Below are positions 32,283-43,782 of a stretch of DNA of 64,000 bases, in pieces. Below the pieces are notes generated by a model that had not been told where the DNA came from, made no database searches, and saw only the letters and a program-made list of their open reading frames with translations. A program made the translations under genes and the position numbers. Position 1 is the stretch's first letter. Every line of letters starts with the position of its first letter. Source of the stretch: Arion vulgaris (Eukaryota; Mollusca; Gastropoda; Stylommatophora; Arionidae); contig CM036754.1 of NCBI GenBank assembly GCA_020796225.1, positions 44,266,420-44,330,419 of the forward strand, given 5' to 3'.

Positions 32283-32507
32283 AAACCACTCTATGTGATC
32301 TGTATGTGATCTCAGCCTAAGAGCGATTGTACGTACGTTGTGCTAGTTATGCACGCACCTACAAGTAGGCCAGCATATCCGATTTCTGCGACGCTTTTAT
32401 TTACTAGGGTAGCTTCCTAGGCCCTACATCAGTCGCCTCTTACGACATGCATTGTAGGTCGCAGTGGTACTATTCTTTGCTTCCCTTACGGGCCCCGGCG
32501 ACACAAC
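32283..32507 (-). mobile_element. SINE-A, tail-truncated
   Basis: 'aaccactctatgtgatctgt', 'taagagcgattgtacgta', 'caagtaggccagcatatccg', 'cagtcgcctcttacgacatg', and the head ending 'ggccccggcgacac'. The GAA tail is missing. Confidence 0.9.
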
Positions 32508-32559
32508 AAACAAATCATAATTAAACAAGAAGATAACATGCTCGCATCGTGAGACAAAA

Positions 32560-33490
32560 AGCTGCAGACGTACTAGTTGAGCATTAATAATAATTCCTCT
32601 CGTACCGTTATACGTTACATAGGGCCTGCAAGTAATTTCTACATACCGCTCTATCCTGGGCAACTTGCTCAATCTCCTCGATGGAACTGAGACCGATATT
32701 TCCTGCCTCTCTCAGCAAAGTTCGCTTCAGGGTCTCCTTAGGTCGTACTCTCTTTCTTGAACCCTTTGCATCCCACTTCAATGCTGCTTTGATATTCGTT
32801 GATCATTTCTCCTCAAGGTGTGTCCAACATATCTCCATCTTCTCTTTCTTATAACAGTTGTCACTAGTGGTTGACCAGACATGTCTCTGATTTCATCACT
32901 TCTCCTGAATTCGTTCCATTTTATATTCATTATTTTTCGCAGACATCTATTTTCAAATGCATTCAACTTGCTTTTCTATATCTTTAGTCATTTTCCAACT
33001 CTCGCTGGCATATGTTAGAATTGATACAACATTTGAATTGAAAATTGTAATTTATTTTAATATTATATAACTTGCAGTTCCATATTTTATTTAGACTTTT
33101 AAAAGCTGATGTTGCTTTGCCAATTCGTATCATAATTTTTTTTAACATTTCCTGTGCAATCAAAATTGCTACCTAAATAGTGAACTGCTCTGTTATTTTT
33201 ATCATTTTAGATTCCAGTGTGATATCTGCATTACTTGCCATAGATGTCTTCATTATATTTGTTTTTCATAGCTTATCTGCAGTCCAACTTTTGATGCTAT
33301 AGATGACAAGTGGTCTATTTTTCTTTGCATATCTTGGTTGTTTCTACTTAACAAGGCAATATCATCTGCAAAATCCAAATCTTCTAGTTGACTATTGTCT
33401 ACCCAATCGATGCCAATTTTGCTCCTGCAACATTTTCGCATCACCCAGTCAATGGCCACTCCAAACAATAGCGGAGATAGAATACAGCCT
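32560..33490 (-). mobile_element. LINE reverse transcriptase and C-terminus, degraded
   Basis: On the minus strand, 33468-33253 encodes FGVAIDWVMRKCC ... LEDLDFADDIALLSRNNQDM (catalytic FADD box). Then 32966-32778 encodes NRCLRKIMNIKWNEFRRSDE and RRWRYVGHTLRRNDQR. The basic tail down to 32600 matches 3063-3275. Between the two frames about 290 bp is degraded. Related fragments: 56800-57275 and 63460-63672. Confidence 0.88.
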
Positions 33491-33732
33491 CAATTGAGCA
33501 CTACCACAAAGCAAGAACAACATTGATGTACTAACAGATAGGGAACAAGCTGTCACATATCAGCACACACATAACACAACAACCTAAAGTATCCACTGGA
33601 GAAACACATGGTGACAAATCTAACAATGTGTAAGACAATAAGATCAACACGTGCAGATGGAATAACAGAATAAATGCAAATAGGTCTAGGTACAAAAGTA
33701 AAACAGAAGTTGTATCATCAATAAACATCAAT

Positions 33733-33972
33733 AAACTGTAGTTGGTAGATAGAAATAATACCATATGCATGGAAGGAAGCAAACTGTAGTTGGTAGATAG
33801 AAATAATATCATATGCATGGAAGGAAGCAAACTGTAGTTGGTAGATAGAAATAATATCATATGCATGGAAGGAAGCAAACTGTAGTTGGTAGATAGAAAT
33901 AATATCATATGCATGGAAGGAAGCAAACTGTAGTTGGTAGATAGAAATAATATCATATGCATGGAAGGAAGC
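33733..33972. repeat. 48-bp tandem repeat, 5 copies
   Basis: The unit is aaactgtagttggtagatag + aaataatatcatatgcatgg + aaggaagc. 48 is a multiple of three, so long frames stay open on the minus strand; they have no other support. Confidence 0.97.
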
Positions 33973-34029
33973 GACATATTGAAACATATCACAATACGGT
34001 TGCATGAGAATATAAAGATCTAACAGATC

Positions 34030-34510
34030 CAAATCTCTACAGATTTCTGAGCTTACTCAAGTGTGCAGGAAAATTATTCAAGTGTATGAAATACCCCCAG
34101 TCAGAAAACAAACTGAGTTAGAGAGAATACACCTCAATGTGATATCCGGAAAGAGAAACGAAGAACAAGCTGTATGAAAATAAAACCACACCGATGTATA
34201 CTGGAGAAAAGGACAAACTAAAATGTGTAGAAATACAACACTGGATGGAATTAAGAGAAACAAAAAGTTGTACAAAATACACACGATGTGATATCTGAGT
34301 TGGTAGAACAAAAGTGCTATGAGAATACCATATTGAAAAAATCAGAGTATACTGGAGAGAAAAAAGTCTAACAGAAATCTCACAGATTTTGATATCTGGA
34401 GGAAACAAATCAAGTGTATGAGAAATACCACACCGATGTGATATCTGGAGAGGAAACAAACTAGTGTATGAGAAATACCACACTGATGTGATATCTGGAG
34501 AGGAATAAAA
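34030..34510. repeat. Degenerate tandem repeat, unit about 50-65 bp
   Basis: Recurring words are 'gatgtgatatctggag', 'aggaaacaaact' and 'gtgtatgagaaatacca'. The last two units are close (50 bp apart); those to the left are more diverged. TGEK-like codons appear (e.g. near 34190 and 34350), but there is no ordered Cys2-His2 pattern. Confidence 0.6.
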
Positions 34511-34525
34511 AAAACTATCTTTTAA

Positions 34526-34665
34526 CCCATTCTCTCCACAATGTTTGTTTCACCTGCAGACGACACATTTATTTGGAAATGTATACTGAATTCGTCAGTA
34601 TATTGTTTTTGTGACATCTTCAAAAATATAAATAGCCGATATATCGGCTCATAAATACGAAGAGT
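34526..34665. mobile_element. Possible MITE with TTAA flanks
   Basis: TTAA at 34522-34525 and 34666-34669 bracket ~140 bp. The ends are loosely inverted (cccattctc, and cgaagagt read in reverse). A perfect 16-bp palindrome, agccgatatatcggct, lies at 34634-34649. Confidence 0.35.
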
Positions 34666-34675
34666 TTAAACCCTC

Positions 34676-35159
34676 AGCAAAATGGATTCCGAAAATACTG
34701 ATCTAATGAAGACCAGTTCACATACATCACTTTGTCAATTAAAAATACTTTTTATGAGAAAAAGCACACTTTACCTGTTTGGGTAGATTTTGGAGGACAT
34801 GCTTGATTAAGTATGACAAAGTTAGATTTATTCCAGCTGTGGATGGTGAAGAAACAGTGTGTGTCATCAAATGTACACATGAATTAACAACTATCTGAAA
34901 AACAGAACTACTACAGTACAACTACAAAAACAGGCCAGCAGGAAGATGATATGAAAGTATATATCCTCCCAAGGGAAAGTTCTCACACTAACATTGTTCC
35001 TTGTCTACATAATTAATATTAAAAATATCCACAAAAGCGATCTCTTTCATAGCGGAGTATCTAGCTTCATCTACCTCTGACCGTAGCCTTCGATAACCAT
35101 ATTTAGAGTTGGCTGTACTCTTCTGACAAATATATTATTTCTCCATTATTTAGCAGGAG
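34676..35159. other. No gene recognised
   Basis: AT-rich sequence with short frames only. LINE coding sequence becomes recognisable from about 35160. Confidence 0.4.
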
Positions 35160-36262
35160 TATTTGTCAACCCCACAAAAGCAGCAGTGACATGGTTCTCT
35201 TTGAACAACCGTTTCGTCAATACTCCAGCACCATTCGTGGTTATGTGTGCAGAGCTGGTGGTGCTGGTGGAGAGAACTCGGTCTATGAAATACCTGGGGT
35301 TGCGGTTTGATCGTAGTCTAGCTTATAGGGGACACATAGATCATGTGATAATAAAGACGAGGAAGGGTTTAACTGCGATGAGTTTAATGGCTACGGCAAA
35401 TTGTGAGCAGCGCCATCTTTGTCTCTTATACCAGGGTCTGATCCTTTCTGTGCTTGAGTATGCTCTGGCTATCCTGACTCTCAGTCATAGTCAGATAGAA
35501 CGACTGGAAAGAATACAGAACAAAGCGATGCACATCATACTTGGGTGCACTAAAGACACGTCGTGCAGGGGATGCACTACCTTCTTGACTATCCTACTGT
35601 GGAAGTTAGAACACGGATGAGCCGTGCACGGGCATACCTTCGCGTCAATACTGAAACACAACATCCTCTGCACATGGAAATAAAGAGACAAAAAGGAAAT
35701 AGATTAAAAAGAGGAAAATCTTGGATTGGTCAGGCCGAGAGCTGTATTGAACAGGTGTGTTCACTTGAAGACATTGAACCCGGTGAAGAATGGATACCAG
35801 TGTCAACAGAAATCATTACATAATTTTCGGTATGCATCAAACTTGATAAAGAATGCAGACAAGACAACCCACTTGTCGTGGAGGCAGAAGTTCGGGCATT
35901 CATTTATGAGAACTCATCTGAGAATGATGTAATCATTTATACAGATGGTTCAGTGATTCGACATGTGCAGAGCTCGTGGGCTTTCACTGTTCAGGTCGGA
36001 GAGGATGTTATGAAGGAAGACAGTGGTGGTTTTGCCGTGACTACGAGCAGTTTCACTATGGAAATCATGGCATAACTACGGCGATGATCTGGTTGGAATC
36101 ACAGACTTTTATCCATGCATGTTTTCTGAGGGACGCAATGTATATGCTCAGGAAGATGCATACAGGATGGGCTCGGAGACAATGAATGGAGTAGCTGGGG
36201 AGGTATAAACTGACAAAAATCAGTTATATTTTTGTGCCAGGGCATGCAGGTGTAAGAGGAAA
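35160..36262 (+). pseudogene. RNase H-type LINE: RT C-terminal part and RNase H, frameshifted
   Basis: Frame 35186-35620 holds the RT thumb region: MKYLGLRFDRSLAYRGHID, then LCLLYQGLILSVLEYALAIL, then LERIQNKAMHIILGCTKDTS. Shifted frames then give the linker (RTRMSRARAYLRVN). The RNase H follows: 'IIYTDGSVIRHVQSSWAF' near 35932 with the first catalytic Asp, FTMEIMA with Glu, and FVPGHAGVRGNERSDMFAG near 36230 with the last His/Asp. The RT palm is missing and at least three frame changes occur. This architecture is typical of I-superfamily LINEs. The 40-bp array and the 3' part (36773-37064) continue the same copy. Confidence 0.88.
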
Positions 36263-36772
36263 TGAACGCTCCGATATGTTTGCAGGTATGACAGCTGTAA
36301 AATGAACGCTCCGATATGTTTGCAGGTATGACAGCTGTAAAATGAACGCTCCGATATGTTTGCAGGTATGACAGCTGTAAAATGAACGCTCCGATATGTT
36401 TGCAGGTATGGCAGCTGTAAAATGAACTCTCCGATATGTTTGCAGGTATGGCAGCTGTAAAATGAACTCTCCGATATGTTTGCAGGTATGGCAGCTGTAA
36501 AATGAACGCTCCGATATGTTTGCAGGTATGGCAGCTGTAAAATGAACGCTCCGATATGTTTGCAGGTATGGCAGCTGTAAAATGAACTCTCCGATATGTT
36601 TGCAGGTATGCAGCTGTAAATGAACTCTCGATATGTTGCAGGTATGGCGCTGTAAAATGAACGCTCCGATATGTTTGCAGGTATGGCAGCTGTAAAATGA
36701 ACGCTCCGATATGTTTGCAGGTATGGCAGCTGTAAAATGAACGCTCCGATATGTTTGCAGGTATGGCAGCTG
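36261..36772. repeat. 40-bp tandem repeat inside the LINE RNase H sequence, about 13 copies
   Basis: The unit is aatgaacgctccgatatgtt + tgcaggtatggcagctgtaa, the stretch that encodes NERSDMFAGMAAV in the LINE. The single-copy state is seen at 1618-2085. Minus-strand frames of up to ~200 codons (His/Thr-rich) are shadows. Copies at 36601-36660 carry several 1-base deletions. Confidence 0.97.
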
Positions 36773-37064
36773 CGCAAAGCGGACGAGCAATGGACCAGGC
36801 TGATATTCTAAATTCCTTAAGGGAGAGAGGGTGTGTACATGATTCAAGTGATAGTGGTAAATCTACAACACTAACCAGACTTCAAGAATTCAAGGTCAAG
36901 TGTGATGTAGCTAGACACGAATACTATGCTGGTAGCCAAAGAAGAATAGTAAACCAATACAGAACCGGTGTCGTTAGTCGCCATACGCTGAGAGACATAT
37001 TGCGGAGGAGATCGGAGCACTTATGGACTAATTGGTTCGACATGCAGTGATGATGATCCGACTA
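36773..37064 (+). mobile_element. RNase H-type LINE 3' part
   Basis: Continues from the 40-bp array: 'gcggacgagcaatggaccag', 'cactaaccagacttcaag', 'agccaaagaagaatagtaaa', 'cgctgagagacatattgcgg', ending 'gatgatgatccgactaaa'. The terminus matches the other copies. SINE-G is inserted in the tail. Confidence 0.88.
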
Positions 37065-37290
37065 AAAATTAATTTATATCCTTTACAGGACTTTGCGAAT
37101 CAACCAAATTTTTTTAACGCTGTTTATGATTTTTCTAGGCATTATTACGTTCAGTAGTTTGCCATTGCTTTCTGAACGGGTGATGCCATCGTCCTTTGTA
37201 AAAATCCACGCGAAATCAATTTGCAACGAAACGGTCCGAACGTCGGGGTTAATAGACCGAGTCACTATCCCCTAGACCACAGACGCCACC
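37065..37290 (-). mobile_element. SINE-G, tRNA-derived, with target duplication
   Basis: The head (right, minus strand) reads 'tggtctaggggatagtgact' (A box) and 'cgacgttcggaccg' (weak B box). The body matches 31800-32040. The LINE-tail word gatgatccgacta (37052-37064) is duplicated as gatgatccaacta (37291-37303), followed by the rest of the LINE tail (ctaaactaaaactaaa). Confidence 0.85.
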
Positions 37291-37303
37291 GATGATCCAA
37301 CTA

Positions 37304-38895
37304 CTAAACTAAAACTAAATATTATCACAACTGCAATCAGCGGAATTCATCCAACTTTTATTAACACTAGAGAAAGGTTGAGCAAAGGGCGGCTAATACA
37401 AATAAATCAGAGAAAACGTCGAGTACAGTATTCTCCCTCTTAAAAATACCACGGAATCCAACGATAGTCCTTATTCCGACAGGAACTCCGGAAGAGGTAG
37501 TCAGTTTTATGCTAGAGTTGACTGGACGAATGAGACACAGCCAACTCTAGATAACTAGGCCAGACAACTGACCCAGGAATCCTTGACCTAGATCAGAGAA
37601 GGGGGCTGGAATGTATATATGTTTGATAGAATACTGCAAGCTTTTTTTGCAATTTTACTCAATTCTGTCAGTCTATGGTTATTTATTGGTGAAAAATATT
37701 CGGAATATTGATAAACGTATTGTTAAACTTAGCTTGTTGCATAATATAACTTTGATTTAGCATTTTGTGTTGTTTTTAAAATAAATTCATCTATATACAA
37801 CAATACTGGAATGCGAGATCACATGGTGTAGTTATGGTCTGATTTCCCATAATTTTTACCTGAGTCCGAAGGCCCTTAAGTTTATAGTTGACTCTGAATG
37901 AGACCAGTCCTAGAATATCATGGCGTTGTTACAGCAAGAGCAACAACAGCACAGTAAAGGGGGCCTGGACGGGAGACAGGCTGAAAAAAACAAGTAGTTT
38001 ACAATCATAACAATGGACATGAAGCCAACATCCACTAAAGAAATGCAACAAATTCAAATACCACCAATTGAATATATAGGTCAACAATCTGACAAATTCA
38101 AAAGATTGACAGATTATTCACTGTACTAGAGACACAATAGTTTTGGAAAGGGACGTCCGAAATAAAGAAACTTTGTAGAAACAGTGAAACAATATATGGG
38201 AGCAGATACCAACAATAGTACATCAACACAACGAACATGACACATTGTACAGTCGGAGAAATACAAGACATTCTCTCCTGACATGATAGAGAGCATACAA
38301 ACGATTGATATTACCAGATCAATAGAAAAGAGTAAGTTGAACTACGCAGCGCACAGGTCACAACGGACTGATACGACATCTTTTTCAACAAGCAAACTAC
38401 TTTGCAATATCTCAAATGAGCTCCAGCCGGTACTACGGAGTTCGTGCACTATTGACTGGTCTTCCAGCAGATCAAACTAGGAAATATTCATACAGAAGTA
38501 GAGAAGAGAAATGGGCGTAAGAGACGAGTTGGACAGAAACGGTTTAGAAGAAAGACAGATCAACTTGCCCTCAAATATCTATGCATTGGCCACTGGAATT
38601 TTCGAAGTAGAACTGGAAGCCTGATGTGCAGAGTGAGTAGTGTGTTTAACCAACGAGCCACAGGAACCATCAGTATCCTTACACTTGGACATATGTTGAG
38701 AGAAATTCTGAAAACTAAGCTTTGGGGAAACCTAACAGACATGAAGCTGACTGCCCAGTTTGCGGTCCACAGTAAATTAAGCGCATGACCAGAGATCACT
38801 GAAGAAGAAGAGAGCAATTATGGGTATCTTAGAGAAACATTGCAAATGTGACTGTCCATATTAGAATCTACAATCTTCAGAACGACAAGCAAACA
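37304..38895. other. No clear gene; possible LINE endonuclease remnant
   Basis: Mostly unassigned. Near 38570 one frame reads CIGHWNFRSRTGSL, which recalls the start of a LINE AP-endonuclease (IGTWNVRSL), but the rest does not follow. Small frames elsewhere have no recognisable content. Confidence 0.3.
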
Positions 38896-39052
38896 TCTTA
38901 ACCACATCGCCTGAGAACTCATTTTGCTTAACCACATCGCCTGAGAGACTCTATTTTGCTTAACCACATCGCCTGAGAGACTCTATTTTGCTTAACCACA
39001 TCGCATGAGAGACTCTATTTTGCTTAACCACATCGCCTGAGAGACTCTATTT
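38896..39052. repeat. 32-bp tandem repeat, about 5 copies
   Basis: The unit is cttaaccacatcgcctgaga + gactctattttg. The sequence from 39053 to 39446 is AT-rich and unassigned. Confidence 0.95.
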
Positions 39053-39446
39053 TTTTAATTTTACTGTAAACTTGTCATCATTTTAAGATTTCCATAGAAA
39101 GTTCACAACTTAAACCAAAAAAAATAAAACGAATCAACAAAGGCATTTTATTGTACAGATCAGATATAAATAGTTCTCGACTAGTTTTTTTTTATTATTT
39201 GTTATTATTCTCATGCAACAGGCTTCTCAACATCTGGAGATCTGAACATTGACGTCACTATGACAAAGCAACAGATACACAAAACATATGTAAGACATTC
39301 TTCCTTTATAGAACTCAGACTTTGAAAACGGATAAGAAAATAGAAAGGAAGTGAAGAGAATGAAATAGAAGACGTTTTAGAAGAATACTTGAGTATACCT
39401 GGTAGAATATAAGACTTCTCGAGCTAACTCATCTGGAAGACATAAA

Positions 39447-39694
39447 TCTTCTTCTTCGAATGCTCCATATCGACCACTTGTTAAACCACTCTTTTTGATT
39501 TGTATGCGATCCGAGCCTAAGAGCGATCGTACGTTGGCCATTATGCGCCTACAAGTAGGCCAGAACATCTGATTTCTACGATGCTTTTTAGTTTTACTAG
39601 GGTAGCTTCCCCTAGTCGCTTCTTACGATATGCCTTGTAGATCCCAGTGTTACTATTCTTTGCTCCCCATGCGAGACCCGGCAAGACACGGACA
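39447..39694 (-). mobile_element. SINE-A, near full length
   Basis: The GAA-tail side reads cttcttcttcgaatgctcca. It is followed by 'ccacttgttaaaccactctt', 'taagagcgatcgtacgtt', 'cctacaagtaggccagaaca', 'gtcgcttcttacgatatgcc', and the head ends 'gcaagacacgg'. Confidence 0.92.
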
Positions 39695-39776
39695 GATAGT
39701 CAATAACAGCACAGATAAACAGTATGAAGAACATGAAGTTATAAAGTTTATTAATGTCAATGATAGCCGGAACAGC

Positions 39777-39889
39777 ACTTCTAGCTATGATAGTCACTGT
39801 GACTAAGAGATTATGCTTCTAGCTATGATAGTCACTGTGACTAAGGTATGCTTCTAGCTATGATAGTCACTGTGACTAAGAGATTATGC
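39777..39889. repeat. About 38-bp unit repeated three times
   Basis: cttctagctatgatagtcac + tgtgactaagagattatg, three copies; the second is shortened (aaggtatg). Confidence 0.93.
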
Positions 39890-39945
39890 CGTTGCTCGCG
39901 TTCCGGAGGTCCTGAGTTCGAATCCGGACAACACATTTCTGTTAA
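39890..39945 (+). mobile_element. tRNA-like SINE head remnant
   Basis: 'aggtcctgagttcgaatccg' is a perfect T-arm/B-box (GTTCGAATCC). The upstream half has been replaced by the 38-bp triplication. There is no cloverleaf, so it is not a functional tRNA gene. Confidence 0.55.
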
Positions 39946-40137
39946 CATGTGCATTTTTTTCTCAAAGATCTCAAAGATAATTGCCGAAGCTACGGAAATA
40001 GTGCTTACTGTGACGTGTTATTTTTACGGAGTGGAATCAAGCTATATGATGACATCGCTATGCAGTCAAGTCAACCCTTCGTCTTTAGACAATTTATATA
40101 TATATAAATTGTCTGATAAACAATATACTATACAGAA

Positions 40138-40365
40138 AAATTAGATACTTTGGTCACATTAAGCGTCACGATGGCCTGGAGAGAACAATACTAGAGGGCA
40201 AGGTCCCAGGACGCAGAGGCAGGCCAAGAAGAAGATGGCCAAAAGATATTAAAGAAACCATGAATGTGACCATCGGCAAAGTGGGTGAACTGACTGGACA
40301 GAGTGAATGTCAGATGTGCTGCAAAGAGAGCAACGTCCTATAAAGGACACGCACTTTGATGATGA
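40138..40365 (+). mobile_element. RTE-like LINE 3' end
   Basis: The frame reads 'IRYFGHIKRHDGLERTILEG', then KVPGRRGRPRRRWPKDIKET, ending at a TAA. A TGATGATGAT tail follows at 40358-40367 and a (TA)n tract at 40368-40386. Severely 5'-truncated. Confidence 0.88.
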
Positions 40366-40386
40366 TGATATATATATATATATATC

Positions 40387-40510
40387 GGGTTCAATCCACA
40401 TTAAGGCCATGGAGTTTTTCTGTCGGGGTATAAAGAAAACTCATAACCTGAACAGTTTCCTACGATTGCACTAGTCATGCGGCCATTAAATTGCACAGGC
40501 ATATGACACC
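40387..40510 (+). mobile_element. tRNA-derived SINE, 5'-truncated at the B box
   Basis: Begins 'cgggttcaatcc' (B box). Then 'aaggccatggagtttttctg', 'tcataacctgaacagtttcc', 'atgcggccattaaattgc' and 'atgacacctccctctgtcc'. The pattern resembles a known type of molluscan tRNA-SINE. No other copy in the window. Confidence 0.55.
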
Positions 40511-40747
40511 TCCCTCTGTCCACAAAGCGGTATTACATGTAGTAAAGTCAGTTTATATATATATTATATTAGATATACAACCCAATTTCGAATGGGATAT
40601 GCCATAATTCTGTATCATCATCAGCAGGTCCAGGTTCCGTATCAAGAGTTGGCATCACTAGACCTCTGACATTCCCTGGTCTCTTGCCTTGATGTTGCAC
40701 TCTGTCCGACTGTAATTTGTCCATCTCTTGTTGGTATATCTTATATA

Positions 40748-40977
40748 TTAGTTTAGTTTAGTCGTCGGATCACCATCACTGCACGTCGAACAAATTAGTC
40801 CATAAGTGCTCCGATCTCTCCCTCAGTATGTCCATCAGCGTGTGGCGACTAACGACATCGGTTCTTTGTTGGTTTACAATTCTTCTTTGTCTGCCAGCAT
40901 AGCGTTCTTGTCGAGCTACACCACACTTAACTTTGAGTTCTTGCAGTCTGGTTAGTGTTGTGGATTCACTGCTATCT
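40748..40977 (-). mobile_element. RNase H-type LINE 3' end
   Basis: A TTTAG-type tail at 40748, then 'gtcgtcggatcaccatcact', 'ctcagtatgtccatcagcgt', 'tggcgactaacgacatcggt', 'tttgagttcttgcagtctgg'. Collinear with 36773-37064 in reverse. Between 40511 and 40747 a segment with 'catcatcatcagcagg' may be a reversed RTE-like tail. Confidence 0.88.
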
Positions 40978-41102
40978 TATATATATGTACCTGAACTATT
41001 CTCTTGACTAAATCGTGCTAAATTCTTGTAACACAATTTCTTTATACAGGAAATAACGTGATCCGACTGACATTTCAAAAGTAATACGCAGTGATGCTTC
41101 CG

Positions 41103-42540
41103 CTAATTAAACATTCATTGAACATGCAGACTCGAAATGTAAATCTGTCACAAATGAGGTTTTTCACTAATTAAACATTCATTGAACATACACACTCCAA
41201 ATGTAAATCTGTCACAAATGAGGTTTTTCCCTAATTAAACATTCATTGAACATACACACTCCAAATGTAAATCTGTCACAAATGTTGAGATTTTCCCTAA
41301 TTAAACATTCATTGAACATCAGACTCAATTGTAAATCTGTCCAAATGAGGTTTTCATTAATTAAACATTTATTGAACATACACACTCCAAATGTAAATCT
41401 GTCACAAATGTTGAGATTTTCCCTAATTAAACATTCATTGAACATACACACTCTAAATGTAAATCTGTCACAAATGTTGAGATTTTCCCTAATTAAACAT
41501 TCATTGAACATACACACTCCAAATGTAAATCTGTCACAAATGTTGAGATTTTCCCTAATTAAACATTCATTGAACATGCAGACTCCAATTGTAAATCTGT
41601 CACAAATGAGGTTTTTCACTAATTAAACATTCATTGAACATGCAGACTCCAATTGTAAATCTTTCACAAATGAGGTTTTTCACTAATTAAACATTCATTG
41701 AACATGCAGACTCGAAATGTAAATCTGTCACAAATGAGGTTTTTCCCTAATTAAACATTCATTGAACATACACACTCCAAATGTAAATCTGTCACAAATG
41801 TTGAGATTTTCCCTAATTAAACATTCATTGAACATACACACTCGAAATGTAAATCTGTCACAAATGTTGAGATTTTCCCTAATTAAACATTCATTGAACA
41901 TGCAGACTCCAATTGTAAATCTGTCACAAATGAGGTTTTTCACTAATTAAACATTCATTGAACATGCAGACTCCAATTGTAAATCTTTCACAAATGAGGT
42001 TTTTCACTAATTAAACATTCATTGAACATGCAGACTCGAAATGTAAATCTGTCACAAATGTTGAGGTTTTCCCTAATTAAACATTCATTGAACATACACA
42101 CTCCAAATGTAAATCTGTCACAAATGTTGAGATTTTCCCTAATTAAACATTCATTGAACATACACACTCTAAATGTAAATCTGTCACAAATGTTGAGATT
42201 TTCCCTAATTAAACATTCATTGAACATGCAGACTCCAATTGTAAATCTGTCACAAATGAGGTTTTTCACTAATTAAACATTCATTGAACATGCAGACTCC
42301 AATTGTAAATCTTTCACAAATGAGGTTTTTCACTAATTAAACATTCATTGAACATGCAGACTCGAAATGTAAATCTGTCACAAATGAGGTTTTTCCCTAA
42401 TTAAACATTCATTGAACATACACACTCCAAATGTAAATCTGTCACAAATGTTGAGATTTCCCCTAATTAAACTGTCATTGAACATGCAGACTCCAATTGG
42501 AAATCTGTCACAAATGAGGTTTTTCACTAATTAAACACGC
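41103..42540. repeat. 64-67-bp satellite with a five-unit higher-order repeat
   Basis: The unit is based on ctaattaaacattcattgaa + catgcagactccaattgtaa + atctgtcacaaatgaggttt. One unit type ends gaggtttttcac and another ttgagattttccc. The marker 'aaatctttcacaaatg' occurs at 41657, 41981 and 42307, giving a ~325-bp higher-order period. Frames on both strands are shadows. Confidence 0.97.
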
Positions 42541-43089
42541 GCTGACATCTTTCAAAACTGCACATTTTTTCTGTCGCTTCGTTTGCATTATTAGCTCCAT
42601 TTCAATGTATGTATCTAAATAGCACAACGTACTTCAATTAATTATTATTATTATCTCTCGTAGTGTCACTAGAAATCACTTGCGTGAAACCCAAGGAAAA
42701 CTGAAAAGGGAAGGTATTAAATAGACCTGCAGACGGAGTCAGGATTTGAAGGAGGCTGGAATATCCTGGTAAGCCATTAAGAAAGCAGTCTGAGACCGGG
42801 AAAAGTGACAAAAAGCTGCTGTTACCCTAGCTCCCGAGGTGGAGAAGAATAAGTATTATCTCCTTGACAATACGCATTAAATTACCGTAATGAAATCCTA
42901 ATTCCGAAATGGAACAATATAGAGCGTTCAAAATAGTCGCGTTAACCAGAAAATTTACGAGTGAATAAACTGTGCAAATTTCATTATTCCAAAGTTAAGT
43001 ATTTGGGAGTTTTCCGTGAGACAGGCAGACACGGGGATTTTCAGTTTTATAATTAAGATATATATAGATACAAGCACAAATCAACATAG
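42541..43089. other. No feature assigned
   Basis: Unique sequence between the satellite and the LINE. It may include the degraded 5' part of the LINE, but no motif is recognisable before about 43090. Confidence 0.4.
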
Positions 43090-43623
43090 ACTGTACGGAG
43101 TCGGCTTTGCTGTGCACAATATACTGTAAATCTATGCATACACCAGTAGCTCCATCAGAGCGAATAATATCCCTACGACTCAATGTAAGGTGGACTCTAA
43201 ACATCATATGTGTTACGCACCAACCTAGCAGCGTCTGCAGAAGATAAAGACAAGTTTTATGACTCATTACAGAATGTCGTTAACTCATTTCAGGGATGAG
43301 CAACTGTATATATTGGGTGACTTAAATGCACGCACAGGATCTGATCACCAGTCATGGCCAGTGTCTGGTCATCATGGTATTGGAAATATTAACGATAATG
43401 GTCAAAGACTGCTTGAATTCTGCTCCCAAAACAACCTGTGTGTGACAAATACGTTTTTTGCTGTCAAACACAGACACAGAGTGTCATGGTGCCACGCAAG
43501 ATCAGGTCACTGGCATCAGCTTGATTTGTACTCACAACAGACAACATCTCAACACAGTGAAAGTCACTCTACTTTCCACAGCGCGGACTGTGATTCAGAT
43601 CATGCACTAATTATCAGCAAAGT

Positions 43624-43782
43624 TTGGCTGAAATCGGATGCACATATCCTAAACGTGTAGAGGTCTATGCGTTTAGGGCCTCATAACCAATGTGCAACGT
43701 ATCACGTTCTTGGCAAAGACCAAACATATCACAAAAGTGATTAAAATTGGTCGTGAAGAACGAACGCAAGAAGAAGAAGAAG
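43624..43782 (+). mobile_element. SINE-B, 5'-truncated, with exact 11-bp target duplication
   Basis: Starts at 'ttggctgaaatcggatgcac' and ends in (GAA)n. The target word atcagcaaagt is at 43613-43623 and 43783-43793. It sits inside the LINE endonuclease coding sequence, which resumes in the following bases. 5' truncation plus target duplication shows LINE-type retroposition. Confidence 0.96.

Noticed and set aside
33531..34032. Minus-strand frames of 104-153 codons (SMHMILFLSTNY repeats)
   Set aside because: The 48-bp array has a length divisible by three, which keeps several frames open without selection.
34030..34510. Possible decayed C2H2 zinc-finger array (TGEK-like words)
   Set aside because: No spaced Cys-x2-Cys...His-x3-His pattern in any frame, and the unit length (50-65 bp) is not the 84 bp of a finger. 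Treated as a degenerate tandem repeat.
36220..36847. Minus-strand frames of 185-207 codons rich in His, Thr and Cys (CHTCKHIGAFI-type repeats)
   Set aside because: They are translations of the 40-bp array; three units give a 40-residue cycle in any open frame. The plus strand is LINE RNase H sequence.
38510..38830. Gene or LINE endonuclease with CIGHWNFRSRTGSL
   Set aside because: A single motif without the following endonuclease residues; kept only as a weak remark.
39900..39930. tRNA gene, because of a perfect GTTCGAATCC T-arm
   Set aside because: No anticodon arm or acceptor pairing upstream; the preceding sequence is a 38-bp triplication. A SINE remnant fits better.
41212..42276. Paired frames on both strands with NECLIRENLNICDRFTF-type repeats
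   Set aside because: Shadow of the 64-67-bp satellite, open on both strands at once, with no start or splice context.
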